DNA of 25,000 nucleotides. Origin: Priapulus caudatus. Its lineage: Eukaryota; Priapulida; Priapulimorpha; Priapulimorphida; Priapulidae. Shown here piece after piece: positions 1 through 9,152 of this stretch (position 1 is its first letter; each line of letters begins with the position of its first letter). A model generated the notes under the pieces. The model was not told where the DNA came from. It ran no database searches and saw only the letters and a list, made by a program, of their open reading frames with translations. A program made the position numbers and the translations under genes. Where the stretch lies: NCBI RefSeq assembly GCF_000485595.1, contig NW_014577495.1:206440-231439 (forward strand), written 5' to 3'.

Positions 1-266
1 TTAGTTGGAGGTGTAGGTGTTGGGGGAAGAGATAATAGTTAGGGGGAGGCATAGGTGTTAGGGTAAGAGGTAATTGTTTGGGGGGAGGGGTACATGTTGG
101 GGGAAGAGGTAAATTGTTAGGAGGAGGGTTAGATGTTGGGGGAAAGTTAAATAGTTAGGAAAAGGGGTAGGTGTTGGGGGAAAGTGAAATAGTTAGGGGG
201 TGGGGTAGGTCTTGGAGGTAAGGGGTGATTGTTAGGAGGAAGGGTAGGCGTTGGGTGAAGGTTAAG
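1..266 (+). repeat. G-rich minisatellite, about seven 38-40 bp units
   Basis: Units begin at about 1, 39, 77, 117, 155, 193 and 232, each opening with TTAG or TTTG and containing TTGGGGG followed by an AAGAGGTAA-like segment. The array starts at the window edge and may be longer. It lies in an ADAM10 intron, about 170 bp upstream of the 440-551 exon. Repeated G-runs give quadruplex potential on the plus strand. No exon is seen between 267 and 439. Confidence 0.8.
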
Positions 267-439
267 TGTTTTCCGTGTTCAACTTGAGTCGGAACTACCG
301 GCATCACGCTGTTTTCCATAGAGGTCACAATCATCATCATTATCATTGCAATGCTGCCCCTCACATCAGCCACTATTGATCTAATTTGAACGCTGTCAAT
401 GAAGGTTAGAACCAACTAATTCTAGATGTTGCTGTGTAG

Positions 440-3351
440 GAATGCAGAGGTTCTATCTGTAACATTGAGGATATGGAGCAGTGTTCACTCACTACTGATG
501 ACAACCACAAGGACCGCTCGAAGCTCTGTCACGTAGCCTGCCAGTTGAAAGGTAACTATATTGCACTGTGTCTAACCCTAACCCGATGTCTCTCTCATAA
601 GATTTAACCTCTGCCAAAACAACGTATAACGACAATAGAGACAGCAATTATCATTTGCTTTGTAGTCTCATGCGTGGTACAATTATAATTATACTCTGTG
701 TAAAAAATGGAAAAAAAGAAAACCCAACTTGTTTCATTTGTGGTCTTACATTCTGACCCTCTCAAATGCTGCATCAGAAGAGTGTTTCATCACCACGGCA
801 ACGCAGCAATCTATTAACAGTGTTGTCGCCGTGGCAACGCAGGAGCAATCTGTGAGAGATGTTGTTTATTTTGCAGATAAGCCGGAGACATGCACGAGTA
901 GTTTCGAGATTTCTCAGCTGATGATGCTAAACAACAACACGGGCATATCGCTGCAGCCTGGTGCACCCTGCAATGAGTTCCAGGTGAGCCTGCTCGGCAT
1001 AATGATTGACAGCCAGCTCTAGCCAATCGCAGAACATTCTAATAACAATGCTTGAGAACAAAGTTGTGCAGAGATGGCATATGGGTGGGCATACACACGT
1101 GGACGTGCGTATGTAAACTCGTCTAACTTGCTCGATCCAGCAGCAATGTTGGAGGAGGGGTTCGCTTAGTCGAAAATATTCATTTATTGTTCAATTATTC
1201 ACAAAGGCGTCGTCGTTGTTTCAGGGTTACTGTGACGTGTTTCTGAAGTGTAGAGAGGTGGATGCCGATGGACCGCTAGCAAGGCTGAAGAATCTCATAT
1301 TTAACCAGGACACCTTTAATAAGATAGCAACTTGGATCACGGTGAGCGGGACGCCGTGACTAGTGCGACGTGAAACTAAGACAGTGTTACTAATGTGACC
1401 TTGTAATAGCAAGGTATTAAAATACTGGAATGACTGTAACAAGGTATTACTAACCTGCGACATTGCACTAACAGAGTGCTACTAATGTGATAACATAAGA
1501 GCAAGGTATTAATGCTTTGACATGACAGAAACAATATTTTGGTTGGTGTGACATGACAGTAATGCAATATTACCTAGGCTTTGGTAGCTATTACTAGACC
1601 GTAACAAAGTATTACTCAGTGTTACATGACAGTAACAAAGCATTATTAGGCTGTGACATGACAGTAACACATTACGTATAATTACACTGTATTACTAGGC
1701 TGTGACATGACAGTTCCACAGTATCAATAGGCTGTGACTTGAAAGTTACACAGTATCTAATCACTAGGCTATTATTATATTATTATTTCGGGTGCCCTAC
1801 TGTGCTACGGGCCTTGATTCACAGTTTTCACTGGCGGGTGCCGCCGCATACAAGGCTCTCTTCTTAGCTGTGATATGACATTAACACCGTATCACTAAGC
1901 CATGATATGATCAGTGGTGAAGACTGTGTGGTTTTTACATCTATAGGATTTCTGGTGGGCCGTTGTGCTCATGGTCATAGGACTCATCTGCTTCATGGCT
2001 CTGTTCATCAAGTGCTGTGCAGTGCACACACCCAGCAGCAATCCTAAACAACCGCCAGCAAAGAAGTTCAGCGATACACTGTCTCACACGCTGCGCCGGC
2101 GCCCACGACAGGTACATGTACGTAATCTCTGTCTGCTGTCTCTATCTCTCTCTCATCATACATATACTCTACATGTACCTCACAGTATATGCATATATAT
2201 ATACATATATATATATATATCTAATACATCTTCTGCATCCCACTATGTCTCTTAAATATTGTCTCTCTCGCTCTCCCTCTTTCTCTCTTTTTCCCCTTCC
2301 CCCTCTCTCTTTCTCTCTCTCTCTCTCTCGCTCTCGCTCGGTCTTTCTCTTTCTTTCTCCCTCTCTTGTTGGTGATGCAGCATGCTTGGGTTACTCAGTA
2401 TGTATAGCACGCGTGGTGCTATGCTATGTGTTATATGTTATGTGCTATGTTGTGTGCTAGGTACATGATTGGCACATTACTGTCACGTGTATGCTCGTGT
2501 ATTCCCAGGGTCAGCCGACAGTGCATGCGTCTGCCCCACCCGTCGAGGTCAGGGGAAGCGCTCCTCCAGGGTCCAGCCGGCAGGGCGGGGGACAGTCGCG
2601 CGGCCGCGGTGGTGCCGACAGCGAAGGCAAGAGGAATGACGGTAGGTTGGCTACCTACAGATACTCGTCTGCGTCGTCACTGTTTAAATATGATGCTAGA
2701 AATATACCGTTTTGTGTATAATGTTGATGCAATGCATCATGTGCGTGCGTGCGTGCGTGCGTGCGGGCGGGCATTGTTATATTAGAGTGTGCTGATGCCC
2801 TCGGCTGCAGTTTGCATAAATCTGTCATCATTGGAATCCCTACACGTTTTCCTTCTGCTCTAGGTCGTTCGCGAGGCGGTAACTCGAGAGGAGGAGGAGA
2901 AGGCGGCGGTGGCAGGGGAGGCGGAGGAGGAGGAGGAGGAGGAGGAGGAGGAGGGAGAGGAGGAAGCAGTGGCGACGATCGCGGGAGGAGCGAAGGAGCA
3001 GGGCGCGGCCCGCGCGGCGGAGGGCTGCCCAAGCAGGGCCGCTCGGCTGGGACTCCCTCGCGCGGCGAGCAGAGCGACCAGCCACGCCCGTCGTCGTCGC
3101 GTCCACCCGGCGGTCAGTCGTCCGCGCGTGACCGCCAGGGGGCGCCTCAGTCTTACAGCCAGCCGAGCGGCAGCAGCAGCAGTGCCAACGTAGCGAAGCA
3201 GACGGCGGGAGGCGGGAGCGAAGCAGTGGAGCTGCCGCCGCCGTACGAGCAGGTCGTCTCTCCGGCGCAGCAGGGGCCGCACCGCGGATACGGCAAGGGC
3301 CGCGGTCCGTTCATGAAGAGCAACAACATAGAGATGAATCCACGAGTCTAG
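440..3351 (+). CDS. ADAM10: ADAM10 (Kuzbanian) metalloprotease, C-terminal part, six exons
   Basis: ADAM10 is a membrane-anchored zinc metalloprotease that sheds ectodomains such as Notch and its ligands. Exons: 440-551, 877-983, 1225-1341, 1947-2111, 2509-2641, 2864-3351 (stop TAG 3349-3351). All introns are GT-AG and phases agree (1,0,0,0,1), giving 373 residues. Recognition rests on conserved blocks: ECRGSIC and KLCHVAC, then [31 protein letters not shown], a membrane helix at about residues 115-133 (starting WWAVVLM) and the juxtamembrane [10 protein letters not shown]. The protease and disintegrin exons lie upstream of the window. The tail is odd: about 240 residues against roughly 55 in vertebrates. 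It has RRRPRQ, RGG-type repeats (SRGRGG, RSRGG), 13 consecutive Gly at residues 230-242, and PPPY at 336-339. The family call is certain; the last two exons are assigned from splice phase and an open frame, not homology. Confidence 0.93.
1379..1915 (+). repeat. Degenerate minisatellite in the ADAM10 intron before the transmembrane exon
   Basis: The intron 1342-1946 is largely built from imperfect units of roughly 35-40 bp, typified by GTGACATGACAGTAACA followed by AGTATTACTAGGCT. Copies are clear around 1545-1770, degenerate from 1379, with one more diverged copy around 1866-1915. A non-repeat patch lies near 1780-1860. No open coding segment is seen inside it. Confidence 0.75.
2186..2221 (+). 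repeat. TA microsatellite
   Basis: A run of alternating T and A with a few C/G interruptions, in the ADAM10 intron 2112-2508. Confidence 0.85.
2262..2368 (+). repeat. CT-rich polypyrimidine microsatellite
   Basis: About 100 bases made almost entirely of C and T, mostly CTCTCT, in the same ADAM10 intron, about 140 bp upstream of the acceptor at 2508. Confidence 0.85.
2741..2772 (+). repeat. GTGC tetranucleotide repeat
   Basis: GTGC repeated about five times and decaying into GGGC, in the last ADAM10 intron (2642-2863). Confidence 0.85.
2923..2955 (+). repeat. Coding (GGA)n trinucleotide run in ADAM10
   Basis: Ten consecutive GGA codons followed by GGG inside the last ADAM10 exon encode most of a 13-residue glycine run flanked by arginines. 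A pure trinucleotide run of this kind is prone to length change, so alleles may differ. Confidence 0.9.
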
Positions 3352-5100
3352 CGTAAACTATATAGTTAACTATGAAATTACACCGCAGCTAAAACCGAAA
3401 GCCTTCTAGTGTGTCCTCCCCTCTACTGACTTGCCCCACACTATTCGTGTATAGCGTACGTTCTACTACGCGTATGTTACGTTATACTGTTCATTATCAC
3501 ACGTCGTACGATCGCTATAGTACATTGCACCATCTGCAAAGTATCTAGTAACATCTCTATGGTGCGGTTTACTGTCTGCAGGTTACGTTGTACTATGTGG
3601 AGGATACGCAGTGCATAGACACACATGCTCTTGAGTGCAGTGTCGATGCACGGACGGATAATGAGTAGTAATGATAGCATAATGAGTAGTGTGACCATAG
3701 AGCAGGGTCCTGGCGTGCAGCAAGGTAGTAGAGAGCAGGGTTGCAATATCTGTGATATACATATTGTAATTGAGAGGTAGACGCAGCGGTGACAGGGAGC
3801 ATGTATTGGCGAGCATGCGTGCAGGTGAGGACGGGATCTGAAGATGTGTCTGACTTGTCACTCACCATGAGGTGTGACCGTCACTGGCCATGCGAGTGGA
3901 GAAATACTTGTCATTAAATGTTAAAGGACAAGGTGAGGGTGTACAAAAATCATGCTACCGTCGTCACGGAGACACGCATGTTCTTACAGTGACACATGCA
4001 CGCTGTCACCATCGTCTCACCGCAACTCCTATCATCTCTTCTGAATTCACACAGAGGGCAGCACCAGCATGCTCCTCCCGTGGATGGTCTGTTGTTGTAG
4101 GAAGAGGCAGTTTGTAAAGAATTAATAGGAAATTGTTTATTTTTCTCGTCTGTCGTTCGTCTGCCTTCGTTGGTACGTGACAGTCTCCTGTATTGTCGTG
4201 CAACAACCAGTGAAACTATACGGAGTAGAGAAATGTGAACCGTAATCATTTTAATATTATTGCATGTTCCTATAATCATATAAGATGCGCAGGTTCTGAT
4301 GCTTGAATACATATATATGATCACATTTCTTATTAACAATTACATAATTAACAAAAGTAAATATTCCCTCCCCCTGATTCCTGTGTGAGAGATTTTAAAA
4401 ATCGATTACTTATTTTCCTACCTTATTAATTAACATTAAGCTTCTTCTACTGATCGTGGTAACTGTCTGCCAATGTATATATATATAGGGAGATATAATC
4501 GTTAATAGGATTGTAAACTTTGCTGTAGATCATGAAGAATTACACGTGGAGATGTACAGGCATGGAATTTGTGTGAGTGAATGAGAGAAATGCTGTAGAT
4601 TACTGACTCGAGCATGATTCAGATAACACAGTCTTGTCGCACTGTTGGTCCCTTGGATCAATTTACAAGCAAGGTTTGCGACATGGTTGCAATGCAAATG
4701 TGTTGCTGATAACTTCTCATTTCATTGCTGCCAGTTTTTCTCAGTTATCGTTACGTAGATTTTGCTTCCATTCTTGACGACTGAGTGCGGAATGAACAGC
4801 TCTTGTTGGGGCATGAGAGAATCACAGATCGTTGCGTGGCAGCGTGAGTAGAACACACTTCTGGCAGCAGGCTGGTCGCTATGACAACGTCACGTTGGTT
4901 AGGCATAAAAATCCGAACATCTCGGTGTAAACATGAAGCCAGGCAGCAGCTGCAGTCAGAGTAAAGCTAGATGGCAGCCAGGCAAAGTAAAGGCTTGGAG
5001 TAATCATTCTGACTGATTGATTTATGTTGACGGTTAACGCGCAGCAGGCTCTAACAAGCATGGTGTTGATCGCCGACAAACTCTAATCGTAAGTAATAGC
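3352..5100. other. ADAM10 3' UTR and following non-coding DNA
   Basis: No coding region is supported here. The 3' UTR of ADAM10 must begin at 3352. An ATTAAA hexamer at 3913-3918 is a possible but unproven poly(A) signal. The DNA becomes AT-rich after about 4110, with a short TATA run near 4475-4487. Short open frames in this stretch have no recognisable domains. Confidence 0.6.
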
Positions 5101-5260
5101 CGGATGAAATCATCACTACGGTACGAATTCCTATCCGCATCATTGCGTCAGCATCTTTGTGCAGCATTGCTGCATCCACACCCACAGCATATCTGCAGCA
5201 TCTCCTCATCAGTATCTTCTGAATTTGCAGCGTATACTACACAGCTTTTCTCTGCATCAG

Positions 5261-5390
5261 CGTATTTTGCTATCGCTGTTCTCCAGTTTTCCGAGTTTCC
5301 ACGTGTCAAAACAATACAAAACGTGATATATTTTGTCATCGCTGTTCTCCAGTTTTAGGGATTTCCACGCGTCAAAACAATACAAAACGA
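5261..5390 (+). repeat. Tandem duplication, two copies of about 65 bp
   Basis: Two adjacent, slightly diverged copies (about 5261-5322 and 5328-5390) share ATCGCTGTTCTCCAGTTTT and GTCAAAACAATACAAAACG. They differ by a few substitutions and small indels. Confidence 0.85.
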
Positions 5391-5944
5391 TAATCACCTT
5401 TTTACGGTCGGTTAGAGGCGGATGTTTCACACATACACTAACGAGTAACGACTCGCAAGGAGTATCGTTAATGACGTAAAAGGTGACGTGCAGGGGGACG
5501 GCAGCGTTTCCAAGGCAACTGATAAAGCTAGATGATGTAGTGGACTAACTAATATCTGTTATTTAACGATTCGTGTACAGTATGTTATCAGTAGACCTAT
5601 AGCGGGGGGTCGGGTCGGTTGCTCATATAGATCTGCTACATCTTAAATCCATTATGGATTACAACTTGTACAGGTAGTAAGTATTATATAATATAAATTA
5701 CTGATATGCAATCAATTCTGATGGCATTTAGATTTGTCCACGCTGATGGTGGAGGCATTATGACAATATAGATGTAGTCTGGGAATAGACAATTATAAAT
5801 AACAGGTATTTTTAATGACGTTTTACTTGGGGGTTCTCTGCTTTATTTGCCTGCCATGCGGTTATAGACTATATTTATAGAATTATGCCTATGTAGAAAA
5901 ACGTTTTTTTGAACAGAGGGCAGCGTATGTGGTAACATCGTATC

Positions 5945-5980
5945 AGGAGTGAATAATATAGAGCTCTATTATTCACTCCT
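5945..5980. repeat. Near-perfect 36-bp palindrome
   Basis: AGGAGTGAATAATA and its reverse complement meet around GAGCTC with no loop; the only asymmetry is one extra TA in the left arm. The surrounding 5400-6120 is AT-rich with no gene seen. Confidence 0.9.
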
Positions 5981-6136
5981 TATCGCATTTGTACCCTGAC
6001 CTGACAGTACCACGTCACATGTACGTAACAGCACGCACGGTCGCTCTATCTAGATGGGAAGATGGCATGTGTGTGCTGAGAATTCACCTAGCTGGCTTCC
6101 CTGCTCACAAGCACCGCGTGTGCGCTGGCGTATATG

Positions 6137-6203
6137 AAGAGCTAATAATACCAAATAGCTAATACCTATTAGCTAATAGCTAATAAATGTATTATTAGCT
6201 CTT
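6137..6203. repeat. Compound inverted repeat of TAGCTAATA units
   Basis: Outer arms AGAGCTAATAATA and TATTATTAGCTCT are exact inverse copies. Between them a second stem, TAGCTAATA/TATTAGCTA, sits around a CC spacer. It could fold as two nested hairpins. Confidence 0.85.
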
Positions 6204-6240
6204 GCGTACATGTATGCAGAGCAAATCCTTAGCGCGTTTG

Positions 6241-6310
6241 CCCCCCTCGTTCTCTCGCTCTCTCTCTCTCTCGATCTCTCTCTCGTTCTCTCCGACTCAT
6301 TCTCTCCTTC
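6241..6310 (+). repeat. CT-rich microsatellite
   Basis: Mostly CTCTCT with C-runs and occasional G. It is followed at about 6325-6375 by a short region of TACTG repeats forming small palindromes. Confidence 0.8.
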
Positions 6311-6375
6311 GCGCCCACTACTTCTGTACTATATTGTGCTGTATTGTACTGTCCAGTACAGTACTGTACTGTACT

Positions 6376-8060
6376 TTTAGAGTTGAGGGTAAATGTGAGA
6401 ATAATGTTAATCTCGCCAATATGTAATGGCCCAAGATTAATTTTCACGTTGCATAATGGTTATATATTCAGCGTTTGCCATTTGTATACTGTATAATTCT
6501 CATATTGACTATTCAGTGGAAGATATTTTTTTTAAATTGCATTATACTTGTAAATAAAAAGCAGGTGGTAAAACTATTTCTTTCTTTTCTTGCTATAATG
6601 GTAGCATGTGCACATGCGTTGGAATGAATCTACTGGGGCATATGATATGCCTAATCGACAATCAATGTAGGTAACAGACAGCCACATGTCACACCTGCGT
6701 ACCTAATTAACTGTTGAGTACGAGCGTTGGCATACCGAGAACGGTGCAATCACTAAATGAGGGAACTCCTAATAATAGTAATATATATACAGTGTAAATA
6801 TGTACACAGGATGTACACGTACTACTGCATCGTTCACTATAGTCACGCCGATTTTAGCGCTGAGCACAAACATAGAAAGAACAAGCAGACCAACGTTTTA
6901 TAACAATTAACTATTTTAATTATCCATCAGAAATAAATAACGTAAAAGGCGATATTGCATACGGTCTTTGATAACATTCATTTATCGTGCTGTTGCGTTG
7001 CACACGCATCACGCATATACAATCGAACACGGACGGATCCCCTGTAATGTCACATACTCTACAACTTCACCGTTTTTACAGAGCGTTTTGGCTGCAGACG
7101 GTTCAACACGCACTAACAAATAGCTCTATTGTACATACATGTGATCAGGAGTAGATAATAGAAAAATATGTCTATTATGTTCCAATTTTCTATTATGGAC
7201 GCTTGATGTGATCTTGATGTGATCATGATATGACATTCTAGCATGAGCACCTATATATACTCGTTTCAGGAGTGAATAAAAACTTGCTCTGTTATATGTG
7301 TGTGCGTGCGTGCGTGTTCATGGGAATTCGCAATGCTTCATATCCAGAGAGACATGATACAAGATTGCGTGGCACAGCTTTGCTGTGGATCCTGAGCGCT
7401 GCGCGCGGATGAGACGCGCAGTTCCGCGGGATATGTGCACGCGACCGCGGGGATGTTCAAGTATGAAGCGCAGGAGTGCAAAACATGAGACGTGCCGATT
7501 ATGCTGTCCAGGTGCAATTTACACAGGAGCAATGCACCCGAAACATTGCCAATACCCACTGTGAAGACGTCAAAGTTACACGAATCGGCACAACATACGT
7601 GATGCGGCAAGGCGCAATTGAATAAATGAGCTTTAATAAATGTCAGGTTACATATCATGTTGGCCAAGGTAAGGTGCAAACACAATGAATAGTCTCCTAA
7701 GTGAGTAGAATATAACAGGCATGTCCTCATAGATTCCACACAATCTTACACAGTGATGAGACGTTCTCAATGATTTCATGGAAATTATGCATTTATTTTA
7801 ATATTATTACTACTTGCGTTGTTTTTATTAAAAATATCTATCCCATGGCTAAAACTGACTAGAGCCATGCTTTCCGTTTTACACTATCATCCCATCCATT
7901 TACTGGATGGCAAACGTACCTCCATATTGTCACACACGCACGCATGACAACCAAAAATCAAAATAGCGTATCAAATACACATATTTCATATACCCACACG
8001 TCGCCGCTTCAAGATAACTTATCGTTTGTTAAACCCGACTACATCTATGGCAGCTTCTCT
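6376..8060. other. Intergenic stretch between convergent ADAM10 and CYB5R4
   Basis: AT-rich DNA without a supported gene. A more GC-rich island at about 7330-7610 carries a 133-codon minus-strand open frame (7338-7739) with no recognisable domain. Two CAGGAGT-containing segments (7154 and 7269) repeat the arm of the palindrome at 5945. A minus-strand AATAAA (plus TTTATT 7792-7797) is a distant candidate CYB5R4 poly(A) signal. Confidence 0.5.
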
Positions 8061-8106
8061 GTGCGAGTGTCCATCTCACGTCAGCCTGGGACCACGGCTA
8101 GGACCA

Positions 8107-8365
8107 GGCCATCCTTAAAAAATTCTATGTTTGCTGTCCCCCGGCCCATGATTTTTTTAGTGGGTAGGTAGGTAGGTCTTTTTTTGTGAGGCATAATAGT
8201 TATTTTAAGTCTGTCCTCATGTTTGTGACACGTGCTTTGTGTTTCAGTCTTAACTATAAGAAATGTAAAAAAAAAAGGAACCCAAAATGTAAAAAAAACT
8301 TTTGGGTCGCGGCTATTTTCGTGGGTCGGTCGGAGGACAGCAAACATATTTTTTTAAGGATGGCC
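8107..8365. mobile_element. 259-bp non-autonomous DNA element with 3-bp CCA duplication
   Basis: Imperfect terminal inverted repeats of about 33 bp start GGCCATCCTTAAAAAA at both ends and continue through TATGTTTGCTGTCC. CCA lies on each side (8104-8106 and 8366-8368). Removing the element and one CCA restores an unbroken 12-bp minisatellite unit, so the insertion site is well defined. A 3-bp duplication fits PIF/Harbinger-type elements, among others; superfamily is inferred. Confidence 0.82.
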
Positions 8366-8520
8366 CCACGGCTAGGACCACGGCTGGGACCACGGCTAGG
8401 ACCATGGCTGGAACCATGGCTGGGACCACGGCTAGGGCCGTGGCTGGGACTGTGGCTAGGACTACGGCTAGGACCGCGGCTGGGATCATAGCTGGGACAC
8501 GGCTAGCACTGCGGCTAGAA

Positions 8521-8583
8521 CCTCGTCATAGCCTAAGACTGGAATGCGTGCAGCTGGTCACCGAATCCCTGCTGCTGCATGAT
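8521..8583 (-). pseudogene. Duplicate of the CYB5R4 3' coding end
   Basis: This segment matches 9141-9203, including the last 16 codons and the stop of CYB5R4. Read on the minus strand it ends GFGDQLHAFQS then TAG, against GLGDQLHAFQS in the gene. Of six substitutions in the codons compared, four are synonymous. A CACATAG acceptor-like sequence lies just upstream on the minus strand, so an alternative terminal exon cannot be excluded, but a slippage-derived copy within the minisatellite is simpler. Confidence 0.7.
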
Positions 8584-9152
8584 CTATGTGCAAGCGTCCA
8601 TCTCACGTCAGCTTAGGACCACAGCTAGGACCGCGGCTAGGACCGCGGCTAGGACCGCGGCTGGGACCACGGCTAGGACCACAGCTAGGACCGCAGGTGG
8701 CACCGCGACTAAGACCACGGCTGGGACCGCAGCTAGGACCACGGCTAGGACCGCGCTGGGACCACGGCTAGGACCACGGCTAGGACCGCACGGTGGCAGG
8801 CAACTAAGACCAGACGGCTGGGACGCACTGGACCACGGTATGGACGCAGCTAAGAAACCGCGGCTGGGACACGACATAGGACGGCACAGCTAGGCACGGC
8901 TAGGACCGCCGGTCTGGGACGTCACGGCTAGACGCGCGACGTGCGACCACGACTAGGAAACCACAGCTATGGACCGCGGCCTAGCGACCGCGTAGGACCG
9001 CGGCTGGGACCACGGCTGGGACCGCGACTAAGACCACGGCTAGGACTGCGGCTAGGACCACGGCTGGGACCGCGGCTAGGATCATGGCTGGGACCGCGTC
9101 ACAGCCTAGGCCTAGTGACGGCAGCACGTCCACATCCACACCTCGCCTCAGC

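Larger units (their letters stand above)
8062..9150 (+). repeat. 12-bp minisatellite abutting the 3' end of CYB5R4
   Basis: Units of the type GGACCACGGCTA / GGACCGCGGCTG run through about 8085-8106, 8366-8525 and 8610-9112. They are regular at 8366-8520, 8620-8780 and 8995-9090 but ragged, with many indels, at about 8780-8995. The array ends next to the CYB5R4 stop codon. The block GTCCATCTCACGTCAGC occurs before unit runs at about 8069 and 8596. Open frames reading RLGP or ART repeats are by-products of the 12-bp period, not genes. Confidence 0.9.

Noticed and set aside
2655-3282. Minus-strand open frames rich in Pro, Leu or Ser opposite the last ADAM10 exon
   Set aside because: Antisense of the (GGA)n and GC-rich ADAM10 tail; the plus strand has splice sites in phase and the stop.
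7338-7739. 133-codon minus-strand open frame, Cys-rich
   Set aside because: Longer than most chance frames here, but no recognisable domain, signal or splice context; kept only as a remark in the intergenic entry.
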